Source: Archangium violaceum
Lineage (GTDB): Bacteria > Myxococcota > Myxococcia > Myxococcales > Myxococcaceae
Assembly: GCF_016859125.1 (NCBI RefSeq)
Contig: NZ_CP069338.1
Location: forward strand, 6,015,501 to 6,079,500
Length of the DNA: 64,000 bases
Direction of reading: 5' to 3'
This document shows positions 1 to 8,392 of this stretch, piece after piece. Numbering within the stretch: position 1 is the stretch's first letter; every line of letters begins with the position of its first letter. The notes beneath the pieces are model-generated. The model did no database searches and was not told the DNA's origin. It was given only the letters and a program-made list of their open reading frames with translations. Position numbers and translations under genes: made by a program.

Positions 1-3000
1 CGGCGGCGGAGTCCGTGAACGAGGATGGAGATGCCAACCCCGCGAACGGCGTGCAACTTCCGGTGCAGGCCACCGTCACCGGTGTCTCCGAAGGGACGCC
101 CGTGGAGTTCTGGCAGTCCGTCAACGGCCGGCTCGGTACGCCGGTGCGCGTGAGCACCCGGAGCGAGGGCGGACGGCTCGTGGCCGACTTCATCGCGGAC
201 CTCGCCGAAGGGGAGAACACCCTCCGGGCCTGCGTCCGTAATGTCGCGGGCCTCGAGTCGTGTCTGCTGAAGACGGTGAGGGTGGCGACGGGTCGCAAGG
301 CCTGCCGCATCATGTCCCCGCGCGACCATGCGGTTCGTGGCGAGGGGAACGACCCGCTCTCCGTCCAGGTGGAAGCGGAGTCGGGTCCTGTCACCGTCCG
401 GGCTTTCGAGTCCGGCGTGCCGACTCCGGTGGCGGAGGAGTCGGGGACGATCTCCGGAGGCACCGCCACGGTGTTCCTCTCCTTGGACGATGGAGAGTTC
501 GAGCTCATCGTGCAGTGCCCGGGGGGGGTGAGCCAGGCGGTCGCTGTTCGTCTGGACACCCAGCCCCCGGTGCTCTCGGCCCGGGTGCGCGGAGCTCCGG
601 ATGACTCCGGAACCCTGGACGGCAGCACGACGGATACCTCGGTGCTTCCGGGCACGCAGATCATCGTCGAGGCGTGGACCGAGCCTGAGAGCACGGTGAG
701 CGTGACGGGGTGTGCGCTGGCGGCGGGTGTCACCGCGAAGGCGGATGCCTTGGGGATGGCGCTGCTCCGCGAGGTGACGGTGCCTCGCTCCGGCACCTGC
801 GTGTTGACGTTGACGGCCACGGACGTGGCGGGCAACACCGCCACGTTGAAGAAGCCGTTGGTGCTGAACCTGGACCCGGGCGCCCTGGAGTTCGTCTCCC
901 CGGTGGCGGGTTCGACGCTCGGCCGTGACAGCGGCGAGGTGCAGATGGGCGGCGGGCTCGCCATGCCGGTCAAGGTGTCCCTGCCGGGCCGGGCTGGAGT
1001 TCTCCGGCTGCAGAGCGGAACGACGGTACTCAGGGAGGTCTCCGTCACCGCGGCCCAGACCGAGTACACGTTCGAGGAGGTCATCCTCTCCGAGGGGATC
1101 AACGTGCTGCGAGGTGAGTTGGTGGAGTCCGGTGGTGCCATCACCTGTGTCACGGGCCTCTTCGTCGTGAACACGGCTCCGGTGTCGGTGGTGCTCACGG
1201 CTCCTCAATCCGCGTCGGGGTCGGTCATCTACAACGTGGGCCAGGATCTCCAGCTGGACGTGCCCGGCATCCAGCGGCCCTTGAACTACAGCGTGACGAC
1301 CACCGCCACGCAGTACACGGTGGACATCTGTTCCGACGTCGAGCTGCTGACGGGCGCCATGCCCTGCCGGGACGGAGTGGGCTACACCCTGGTGTCCAAT
1401 GCGCCCCCGAATACGGCCCTCTTCACCTATCCCGAGGGGCGTTACTCGCTCTACGCCGTCCTCGACGATGGCGCGCTCACCACCTCTGAGCTGGTGGTGA
1501 TGACGGTGGATGGCCAGCGCCCGCGTGTGGTGTCGGTCCAGCTCGAGCATGACGAGCTGGGGGACCGCATCCTGAATTCGAACGAGCTGCCTTCCGGAGC
1601 GCCGGTGGTACAGGTCTCCACGACCGAGCTCGAGAACGGCAGCGTGGTGCAGGTCTTCAATCAGGTGAGCAAGTCCGTGCTGGGCTCGGCCCTCGTCGAG
1701 AACGGCCAGGCCCGTGTCGTCCTGGATGCGCTGGAGAGCGCACAGGACGTCACCCTCGAGCTCGCGGTGCGCCTGGTGGAGCAGTCTGGCAACACCAACA
1801 ACCTGGGAGCGGGCCGGCCGTTGGATCCACGCAATGATGCCGCCTTCTTCAACCTCCGGTTGGATCGCAAGCCTCCGGACATCGGCCTCCTGTCTCCCGT
1901 GAAGCTGAGCCTCGGGCCCGCGGATGACGCGGACCCGGCGACGCCTGGTTTCCAGCTCCTCGTCGCGTTCGACACCTCCGCGGACGTGGGACCGGACGGT
2001 GTGGCGATCGTCGCCACGCCAGCGCCTGCCTCCAGCGCTCCGCGGACCCGGACGGGCACGACCGTGTCGCAGATGTTCACGGTCGAATCGGGCGTCACGC
2101 GGTTCGAGCTCTCCGCCACGGATCTGCTGGGTAACGGCAATGTCGTGACGTTCGAGGTCTCCATGGACCTGGTGCCTCCGACGCTGGCCTTCACGCGACC
2201 CGTGGCGGGTAGCACCCATATCGGCTCGCTGATGACGGTGGAGCTTTCGGTGGATGGCGAGGAAGGCCGCGTGGTGGGCATCTACGCATGGCCCACCGCG
2301 GGGGCGCGGGAGAAGGTGGGCCAGGCCTCTGTCACACGTGAGGCGGATGGCTCGTTCCTCGCCCGGACCACCGTGACCCTGACGCCGGGCATCTACCAAC
2401 TCAGCGCGGAGTTGATGGATGCGGCGGGCAACCTCGCCACGGCGACGGTGGACAACGTGACCGTGGATGCCCCGGGGTGCCAGCTGCGCTTCATCGACCC
2501 GGCTGGCAGTCCCGTGCGCTTCCTGGCGCGTGACGATCAGAACACAGGTGTGCCCGGCCTGCAGTACACCCTGGTGGGAGAGGCGCCGGACTGCAAGGGG
2601 CTCGGCGTGAGCCTCTTCCGCGATGATACGGTCCCCGCCGAGCGCACCACGAGCGTGGACGCCGCGGGCCGCTTCTCCTTCCCGGTGACGCTCGCGGATG
2701 GCGAGACGGCGCGCTTCCGCGTGGAGATGACGGACAGCGTGGGCAATACGACGGTGGATCTGCTGGAGGCCTCGGCGGACATCTCTTCGCCCACCCTCTC
2801 CGTCACCCTGCCCAGGAAGGACTCCGCTGGGAAGCTCTTCCTGGTGGCCGCCTCCGACAACGTGAACGTCCTCAAGACGGTACCGGGTTATGTGGCGGAT
2901 CTGTGGGCGGACCAGGAAGGAGGACAGGTGCAGCTCCTCTTCGATGTGACGGGAGCGCAGGGCGGGCAGGTGCGGTTCTTCTACAACGGCTCCGAGGTGA

Positions 3001-4814
3001 GCCCCCTGGTGACTCCCTCCACGGACACCACGACGATCGATCGCACGGTGACGCTGCCGCACGACTCGTCCGGGACGTTGGAGATCCGCGTGAGCGATGC
3101 GTCCGGCAATCAGGTCTCGTACACGGCGCAGGTCACCGTGGACGTGGTTTCCCCCGCGGCCCCCATCGTCCGGCGTACACTCCCGCCCGCTCTCGTGCGG
3201 AGCGCCATCGTCGAAGTGCGGTGGGACCCCGTGGGCGATGATGGCCTCTCGCGCGTCGTCCAGGGCTACGACCTGCGCTGGACGACGAACGTCCTGGTGC
3301 CCGACGTCATCGCGGACAACGCCCAGTTCCACGACACGAGCAAGGTGAGGCAGGAGACCGGCAAGCTGCTGTCGTCCAGCACGCTCGCCTATGATTTGAA
3401 ACTGCCGCCGCTGGCGAGCTACTCCATCCAGGTGCGCGCCTGTGACGAAGTGGGCAACTACTCTCCCTTCCAGAAGGAGACGGCGCCCATCGCCAACTTC
3501 TGGCGGCGCGCCAGCCTGTCCAACCCCGCGGGCTCCGGTACGGGCAATGGCTTCGCCAAGTACATGGCTTCTGGGGAGGACCTGAACGGGGACGGCAAGG
3601 ACGACCTCGTGGTGGGAGCCTCGGACATCCAGCCGGGAGCGGTTTTCGTCTACTACGGCTCCGCGGACCCGGCGTCCGCCGTGCGTCAGGAGCTCGTTCC
3701 GCCGGATACGCTCACCCAGACGTATGGCGGCGATTTCTCGCTCGGAAACGTGGGGGACGAGGCTGGTGACGTCGTGGCCGATCTGGTGGTGGGCGCGCGG
3801 CGGTGGACGGGTGGGGGGTCGCTCGAGCGCGGGCGCGCCTTCCTCTACTTCGGACGCAAGGACCAGCAGTTGGACAAGACCCGTTACCTCGAGTTCCAAG
3901 GACCCTCGGGCATCGCGGCCAACTTCGGTGGCAGCACCCGCATCATCGACGACCTCGATGGGGATGGGTTGAAGGAGCTCGTCTTCAGCTCCTATGGCGA
4001 GGTGAAGACCTATCTGTTCTTCGGCCGTCCGGTCGCGGAGTGGCGCTCCCTGGGGAAGGACCCGGTCACGGGGAGCTCCTGCACGAGCACCACGGGGGCC
4101 TGCGTCATCCCCGCTTCGGCGGCGGATGTGACGTTCGTCGGGGACCCGGGGACGCCTTTCTTTGGCATGTATCGCGGCAACGTCACGTTGGGAGACCTCA
4201 ACGGGGACGGCGCTCCCGAGATGTGCGTGGCGGCCGCGCGGCAGGACATCAACAAGGTGTGGCTCTACTCCGGGAGCCGGCTGACGAAGGGCGTGACGCT
4301 CTCCACGGCGGCGACGGACATCCTCCAGCTCCTCCAGGACCCCCCGGATACGGGCACGAGCCTGAACGGTTTCGGCACCGAAGCGGTGGGCGGGAGGAAC
4401 CTCATCCGTGGTCCGGGGGTCGACTTCGTGGTGGCCAACCCCTTCAAACAGGCGGTGTACGTCTACCCGGATGGCGGGCCCACGGGCTTCACGACGGCGC
4501 GGCTGAGGATCTCCGGTGGCGTACGTTTTGGCAGCGGCCTGCGGGTGGCCGACTTCAATGGCGACGGGTTGCTGGACCTGCTCATCGGACAGAACCAGAC
4601 GACGAACAACTCGGCCTGGGTCTTCTACAACCAGGGCGGGACGCGCAACGAGTTCGACGCCGCCGTCCTGGGCGGCCTCATGCAGTCCCGCCTGACGTCG
4701 AGTACGGCCCTGGGCATCAGCATCGCGTCGGGCGACTTCAACGGCGACGGCCTGCCTGACGTGGCCGCGGGCGACAGCCAAAGCACTCCCGCGACGGTGG
4801 AAGTCTGGTATTGA
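1..4814 (+). CDS. Secreted Ig-like/FG-GAP repeat protein, 5' partial
   Basis: The frame is open to the left edge, so the N-terminus, including any signal peptide, is missing; about 1,600 residues are visible. Roughly the first 1,100 are serial beta-sandwich segments of the Ig-like type found in bacterial surface proteins (recurring 'D..GN' and 'VDAAGRFSF'-like turns). A fibronectin-III-like segment follows near residues 1050-1150. The last ~430 residues carry FG-GAP/VCBS blades with calcium-binding motifs (DLNGDGKDD, DLDGDGLKE, DLNGDGAPE, DFNGDGLLD, DFNGDGLPD), a beta-propeller seen in integrin-like extracellular proteins. An adhesive or matrix role is inferred. The stop lies only 9 bp before the next small gene, whose ribosome-binding site overlaps this stop, so the two are probably co-transcribed. 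The specific function is unknown. Confidence 0.85.
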   Translation, partial: AAESVNEDGDANPANGVQLPVQATVTGVSEGTPVEFWQSVNGRLGTPVRVSTRSEGGRLVADFIADLAEGENTLRACVRNVAGLESCLLKTVRVATGRKACRIMSPRDHAVRGEGNDPLSVQVEAESGPVTVRAFESGVPTPVAEESGTISGGTATVFLSLDDGEFELIVQCPGGVSQAVAVRLDTQPPVLSARVRGAPDDSGTLDGSTTDTSVLPGTQIIVEAWTEPESTVSVTGCALAAGVTAKADALGMALLREVTVPRSGTCVLTLTATDVAGNTATLKKPLVLNLDPGALEFVSPVAGSTLGRDSGEVQMGGGLAMPVKVSLPGRAGVLRLQSGTTVLREVSVTAAQTEYTFEEVILSEGINVLRGELVESGGAITCVTGLFVVNTAPVSVVLTAPQSASGSVIYNVGQDLQLDVPGIQRPLNYSVTTTATQYTVDICSDVELLTGAMPCRDGVGYTLVSNAPPNTALFTYPEGRYSLYAVLDDGALTTSELVVMTVDGQRPRVVSVQLEHDELGDRILNSNELPSGAPVVQVSTTELENGSVVQVFNQVSKSVLGSALVENGQARVVLDALESAQDVTLELAVRLVEQSGNTNNLGAGRPLDPRNDAAFFNLRLDRKPPDIGLLSPVKLSLGPADDADPATPGFQLLVAFDTSADVGPDGVAIVATPAPASSAPRTRTGTTVSQMFTVESGVTRFELSATDLLGNGNVVTFEVSMDLVPPTLAFTRPVAGSTHIGSLMTVELSVDGEEGRVVGIYAWPTAGAREKVGQASVTREADGSFLARTTVTLTPGIYQLSAELMDAAGNLATATVDNVTVDAPGCQLRFIDPAGSPVRFLARDDQNTGVPGLQYTLVGEAPDCKGLGVSLFRDDTVPAERTTSVDAAGRFSFPVTLADGETARFRVEMTDSVGNTTVDLLEASADISSPTLSVTLPRKDSAGKLFLVAASDNVNVLKTVPGYVADLWADQEGGQVQLLFDVTGAQGGQVRFFYNGSEVSPLVTPSTDTTTIDRTVTLPHDSSGTLEIRVSDASGNQVSYTAQVTVDVVSPAAPIVRRTLPPALVRSAIVEVRWDPVGDDGLSRVVQGYDLRWTTNVLVPDVIADNAQFHDTSKVRQETGKLLSSSTLAYDLKLPPLASYSIQVRACDEVGNYSPFQKETAPIANFWRRASLSNPAGSGTGNGFAKYMASGEDLNGDGKDDLVVGASDIQPGAVFVYYGSADPASAVRQELVPPDTLTQTYGGDFSLGNVGDEAGDVVADLVVGARRWTGGGSLERGRAFLYFGRKDQQLDKTRYLEFQGPSGIAANFGGSTRIIDDLDGDGLKELVFSSYGEVKTYLFFGRPVAEWRSLGKDPVTGSSCTSTTGACVIPASAADVTFVGDPGTPFFGMYRGNVTLGDLNGDGAPEMCVAAARQDINKVWLYSGSRLTKGVTLSTAATDILQLLQDPPDTGTSLNGFGTEAVGGRNLIRGPGVDFVVANPFKQAVYVYPDGGPTGFTTARLRISGGVRFGSGLRVADFNGDGLLDLLIGQNQTTNNSAWVFYNQGGTRNEFDAAVLGGLMQSRLTSSTALGISIASGDFNGDGLPDVAAGDSQSTPATVEVWY

Positions 4815-4823
4815 GGAGCCGCC

Positions 4824-4967
4824 ATGGAACGACCCAAGAAGCCATATCGCCGTCCCAAGGTGCGCTCGGTGAAGATCCTGGTTCCCGACCTCTTCACCCC
4901 GACCAACTGCGTACCGACCGAGTTCGATCCATGCGATGGCCTCCTCCCGAAATCGTCGGGCGCGTGA
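4824..4967 (+). CDS. 47-aa RiPP precursor-like peptide with lasso-type leader motif
   Basis: This short gene begins at an ATG 9 bp after the FG-GAP stop, preceded by a clean GAGGAG Shine-Dalgarno that overlaps that stop. The peptide begins with a basic stretch containing KKPYRRPKV; Tyr8, Pro11 and Val13 match the YxxPx(L/V) signature by which lasso-family leaders are bound by PqqD-like recognition proteins. The second half (from about residue 25) has two cysteines (29, 37), acidic residues Glu32, Asp34 and Asp38, and an SS pair near the C-terminus. The next two genes encode an HPr-kinase-like protein and an S24/S26-type peptidase, both families known next to such precursors. No B1/B2 protease or asparagine-synthetase-like cyclase gene lies downstream in the window. 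The leader call is fairly strong; the product type is not determined. Confidence 0.6.
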   Translation: MERPKKPYRRPKVRSVKILVPDLFTPTNCVPTEFDPCDGLLPKSSGA

Positions 4968-4975
4968 ATCGCTGA

Positions 4976-5746
4976 ATGGTCCGCCTGCGTCTGGGGGACT
5001 GGTGCATCCAGGTCGAGCCCTCACTCCTCGGCCTGGCCGCACCCCGGTGTGATGTGGAGCGCTTCCGGAGCGCATCGGAGGAGCCCCGGGCCCTGTCCGA
5101 GCTCCGCCTGGAGCGCGTCCCCACGCTGTCCACCGGGCAGCCCCTCAATCCCCGCTACCCGACGCTCGGCCGCTACCAGGTGGAGGGAGCTCTCATCCGC
5201 ATCGCCTGTACGCAGAGCGTGCTGGCAGCGGAGCTTGGGTTACGGGCCGCCTTCCTCCTGGCGACGCTCCGACAGGGCGGGGTGCTCCTCCACGCATCCA
5301 GCGTGGCCTTCGGTGGGAAGGCGCTCGTGGCCGTGGGGCCGAGTGGCGCGGGCAAGTCCACCTTCGCGCGCCTGGCGCGGCTCGCGGGCGGAGCGCTGCT
5401 GTCCGACGAGGTGGTGGCGCTGCTGCCGGATGGGCGGGTGCTCGGAACGCCCTTTCGCTCCGACGCTGACCTGGGGGGCACGGCCCGCGAGGCCCTGCTG
5501 GGCGGGCTCTTCTCGTTGGTGCACGCCTCCTCCGAGTCGCTCGAGCCGCTGGCCCCATCCTCCGCGGTGCCGCTGCTGCTCTCCCAGACCTTTCGCGCGC
5601 CCGAGGACGGACTCACCCGGGCCGAGCTGCTCCAGCGGGTGGCCGGGCTGGCCTCCCATTTCCCCTCGTATCGCTTCTCCTTCCGCAACGCTCCCGAAGC
5701 GGGCGGGTACTTGCGGCGCTGGTGCGAGGACCATGCGGCCCGCTGA
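4976..5746 (+). CDS. HPr kinase/phosphorylase-like protein (RiPP-associated type)
   Basis: The 256-residue protein has a P-loop GPSGAGKST at 121-129, preceded by the HASS motif (106-109) that marks the HprK-related kinase family. LLSDEVV (141-147) sits at the Walker-B position and a GTPFRSD turn follows at 157-163. True HprK phosphorylates Ser46 of HPr; the short stand-alone versions near lasso-type precursors are thought to phosphorylate the peptide, as PadeK does for paeninodin. There is no N-terminal HprK domain, consistent with that branch. The ATG lies 8 bp after the precursor stop, and the 3' end overlaps the next gene by 14 bp, so translation is probably coupled. The substrate is inferred from context only. 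Confidence 0.72.
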   Translation: MVRLRLGDWCIQVEPSLLGLAAPRCDVERFRSASEEPRALSELRLERVPTLSTGQPLNPRYPTLGRYQVEGALIRIACTQSVLAAELGLRAAFLLATLRQGGVLLHASSVAFGGKALVAVGPSGAGKSTFARLARLAGGALLSDEVVALLPDGRVLGTPFRSDADLGGTAREALLGGLFSLVHASSESLEPLAPSSAVPLLLSQTFRAPEDGLTRAELLQRVAGLASHFPSYRFSFRNAPEAGGYLRRWCEDHAAR

Positions 5747-6170
5747 GGTCCTCCGGCTGCTGGAGGCTCTTCCCGAGGGCCGCTCCCTCTGGCTCTCGGG
5801 GCTGGGCCGCAGCATGGTGCCTCTGCTCTGGCCGGGTGACGGCGTGCGTGTCCTGCGCTGCGGTGAGGACGCGCTGGCGGCGGGGGACATCGCCCTGGTG
5901 CTTCGCCAGGATGGACGGCTCTCGGCCCACGTGGTGGCGCGCACCGGCCCGCTGGAGACCCGGGCCTTCCTGGGCGCTTCGGATGAGCTCAAACGGGTGC
6001 TCGGCCGTGTCACGGCGGTGAAACGCGGGCGGCTCCAGCTTCCCGTGCCTCGTTCCTCCCGAAGTCTGCTCCTCTCCTCCCACCGTCTGCTCCGGTGGCT
6101 GTGGCGTCACGAGCAGGTTCGCGTGGCCTGGCGATCATTCAAGCGAGGGGTGGGCCGAAGCGCGGGGTGA
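5733..6170 (+). CDS. S24/S26-type (signal peptidase-like) peptidase
   Basis: A 145-residue protein beginning inside the 3' end of the kinase gene. It carries the signal-peptidase nucleophile box SGLGRSMVP with Ser27, then WPGDGVRV, a GDI turn at 51-53 and an AHVVAR segment near 65-70, in the order expected for small S24/S26 peptidases. The usual catalytic Lys is not obvious. No membrane anchor is predicted at the N-terminus, unlike export signal peptidase I. Proteins of this size recur beside HprK-like kinases and PqqD proteins in RiPP-like loci, so a role in processing the upstream 47-residue precursor is a reasonable inference but not shown. The C-terminal ~30 residues are strongly basic. 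Confidence 0.6.
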   Translation: MRPAEVLRLLEALPEGRSLWLSGLGRSMVPLLWPGDGVRVLRCGEDALAAGDIALVLRQDGRLSAHVVARTGPLETRAFLGASDELKRVLGRVTAVKRGRLQLPVPRSSRSLLLSSHRLLRWLWRHEQVRVAWRSFKRGVGRSAG

Positions 6171-6213
6171 GCCCCCTTGCATCGTCCCGAAGGGTAGGCC
6201 AGAAGCGCTGTCC

Positions 6214-7167
6214 GTGAGCAGCCCCTCTTCCTCCCCGACGACGAACACCGCGCGCCCCCAGGAGGGCCATGCGCGCCTCCAGGCGGACGGGGCCCTGGCC
6301 CTCATGACCGCCTTCTGGGGCACCACCTTCCTGGTCGTGAAGGGAGCGCTCGGAGATGGGGACCCGTACTCCTTCCTCGCGCTGCGCTTCACCCTGGGCG
6401 CGCTGGCGCTCACGGCCGTGGCCCGGCGCCAGATGCTCGTCCCGCACACGCTGCGCCGCGGGCTGGTGCTGGGCGTCTTCCTCTTCCTCGGCTTCGTGCT
6501 GCAGACGGTGGGCCTGGTGTCCACCACGCCCTCGCGCTCGGCCTTCATCACCGGGCTGTACGTGGTGTTCGTCCCGGTGCTGGGGCTGGCGCTCTTCCGG
6601 CGGGTGCCTCGCGTCTCCTCGTGGGTGGGCGTGGTGCTGGCGGCGGTGGGCCTGCGCTACCTCACCGGCGCGGAGCTGGACGCGGGGAAGGGCCTGTCCC
6701 TGGGCGACTGGCTGACGCTCGGCTGCGCGGCGGCCTACGCCATCCACATGCTCCTCACCGAGCGGTACGCGCCCAAGACGGGCGTGGTGCCGCTGGTGGC
6801 GGTGCAGTTGTGGGTGGTGGCCCTGCTGTCCGCGCTCTGCCTGCCCTTCACCCAGGCGCGGGTGGCGTGGACGCCAGCCTTCCTCGGGGCGGTGGCCTAC
6901 TGCGGGCTGCTCGCCAGCGCGATGGGCATCTGCGTGCAGACGTGGGCCCAGGCGCGTACCACCGCCGTGCGCGTGGCGCTCATCTGCTCCATGGAGCCCG
7001 TCTTCACGGGCGTGTACTCGGTGGCGCTCGGCTACGAGAAGCTCGGCGTGCGCGAGTGGGTGGGTGGGGGCCTCATCGTGCTGGGCGTGCTGGTGGCCGA
7101 GGTGGGTGGACACCTCTTCGAGCGTCTGCGCGCGGGCAGGCCCGCCGTGCCGGACAGCGTCGGCTAG
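6214..7167 (+). CDS. EamA/DMT-family transporter
   Basis: A 317-residue integral membrane protein with about ten hydrophobic segments arranged as two EamA repeats (roughly residues 30-160 and 165-300). The first repeat starts with ALMTAFWGTTFLVVKGAL, a typical DMT N-terminal helix. Members export metabolites or take up small organic compounds; the substrate cannot be predicted. The GTG start gives a 28-residue hydrophilic lead; an internal ATG before the first helix is possible. It is 43 bp after the peptidase gene on the same strand, so it might export the RiPP product, but the family is so common that this is weak evidence. Confidence 0.85.
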   Translation: MSSPSSSPTTNTARPQEGHARLQADGALALMTAFWGTTFLVVKGALGDGDPYSFLALRFTLGALALTAVARRQMLVPHTLRRGLVLGVFLFLGFVLQTVGLVSTTPSRSAFITGLYVVFVPVLGLALFRRVPRVSSWVGVVLAAVGLRYLTGAELDAGKGLSLGDWLTLGCAAAYAIHMLLTERYAPKTGVVPLVAVQLWVVALLSALCLPFTQARVAWTPAFLGAVAYCGLLASAMGICVQTWAQARTTAVRVALICSMEPVFTGVYSVALGYEKLGVREWVGGGLIVLGVLVAEVGGHLFERLRAGRPAVPDSVG

Positions 7168-7264
7168 TCCCAGCGCCCGCTCCCGCGCAGGCCCGACGTC
7201 CGAGCCGCCTGAGGGAGCAGAAGACGTGCATGCCCGCCGGGACACGCTATACCCGGCGTTCCCC

Positions 7265-8242
7265 ATGAGCGTCGAGCTGCGAAGGAACGGACTGCACCTG
7301 ACCGGGACGCCCCTGTCCCTGGATGCCACACGCAAGTCCCCCCTGTCCTTCGTCAGCCACGCGCACTCGGACCACATCGCCCGGCACGAGCGCACCATCG
7401 CCACCGCCGCCACGCTGCGCTTCATGGTGCACCGGCTGGGGAAGGTGAGCGCCCCGTTGCCGGTCCCCTACGGCCGTCCCTTCGAGCTGGGCTCGCTCAT
7501 GTTGGAGCTGTTGCCCGCGGGCCACATCCTCGGCAGTGCCCAGCTGCGCGTCATCCGCGAGGACGGCAAGCGCATCGTCTACACGGGGGACCTCAACCTC
7601 GCGCCCTCGCTCACCGCCGAGCCCGTGCAGGTGGCCGAGTGCGACACGCTCGTCATCGAGTCCACCTTCGGGCACCCGCGCTACGTCTTCCCGCCTCGTG
7701 ACGAGGTGCTGGGCGCGGTGGAGTCCTGGGTGCGCCGTCACCTGGAGCGCGGCGCGGTGCCGGTGCTGCTCGCGTATCCGCTGGGCAAGAGCCAGGAGGC
7801 GATGAAGTACCTGTCCAACCGCGGCTTCCCGCTGGTGGCCCACCCCTCCATCTACGAGGTGACGAAGCTCTACGGCGAATTCGGTGTCTCCATCGAGCCG
7901 CTGCGCCGCTTCGAGGGCCGTGTCGAGCCGGGCGAGGTGCTCTTCTTCCCTCCGCACCTGGCGCGGGGTGGGGCACTCGCTCCCTTCTGGCCGAGGGCCA
8001 CCGCCGTGCTCACCGGCTGGGCGCTCGACGGCGGCGGCGCCGCGCGGCGCTACGGCGCGGACGTGGCCTTCCCGCTGTCGGACCATGCCGACTGTCCGTC
8101 ACTCGTGCGTTACGTGAAGGCCACCGGCGCCCGCGACGTCATCACCCTGCACGGCTTCGCCGAGGAGCTCGCCGAGGTGTTGCGGGGGGAGGGCCTGGAT
8201 GCGCGCGCGCTCGGTCAGCCCAAGCAGCTCGCGCTCCTCTGA
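7265..8242 (+). CDS. Metallo-beta-lactamase-fold exonuclease-like protein
   Basis: The 325-residue protein has the metal-binding box SHAHSDH at 31-37, followed by AGHILGSAQ and the YTGDLN motif. This order is typical of beta-CASP/RNA-processing members annotated as mRNA 3'-end processing factor-like or DNA ligase-associated exonucleases. A later SDHAD motif supplies a further metal ligand. The ATG at 7265 fits the conserved N-terminus; the frame stays open upstream, but that sequence looks non-coding. The product is probably a cytoplasmic metal-dependent nuclease; whether it prefers RNA or DNA cannot be read from the sequence. A strong hairpin follows the stop. Confidence 0.8.
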   Translation: MSVELRRNGLHLTGTPLSLDATRKSPLSFVSHAHSDHIARHERTIATAATLRFMVHRLGKVSAPLPVPYGRPFELGSLMLELLPAGHILGSAQLRVIREDGKRIVYTGDLNLAPSLTAEPVQVAECDTLVIESTFGHPRYVFPPRDEVLGAVESWVRRHLERGAVPVLLAYPLGKSQEAMKYLSNRGFPLVAHPSIYEVTKLYGEFGVSIEPLRRFEGRVEPGEVLFFPPHLARGGALAPFWPRATAVLTGWALDGGGAARRYGADVAFPLSDHADCPSLVRYVKATGARDVITLHGFAEELAEVLRGEGLDARALGQPKQLALL

Positions 8243-8277
8243 GCCCGATGATTCCACCTGGGCCCGAAAAAGACCGA

Positions 8278-8308
8278 ACGGGGATACGGTGCCGTGCCGT
8301 ATCCCCGT
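8278..8308. terminator. Strong hairpin between convergent genes
   Basis: A perfect 12-bp stem (8278-8289 with 8297-8308) and a 7-nt loop sit between the ends of two convergent genes. Read on the minus strand the stem is followed by a T-rich tract (complement of AAAAAGA near 8267), as expected for an intrinsic terminator of the DUF4382 gene. It may serve both genes. Confidence 0.65.
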
Positions 8309-8310
8309 CC

Positions 8311-8340
8311 GGTACTACTAGGGGGGGTACTACTAGGGGG
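8311..8340. repeat. Exact 15-bp tandem duplication
   Basis: GGTACTACTAGGGGG occurs twice head-to-tail (8311-8325 and 8326-8340) with no mismatch, directly beside the hairpin at 8278-8308 and before the DUF4382 gene end. A related TATACTAC string follows at 8348. Function unknown. Confidence 0.85.
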
Positions 8341-8392
8341 AGGCCTTTATACTACAAGCCCGCCCTGGGAGGCTCCATTTTATTACACTGCG

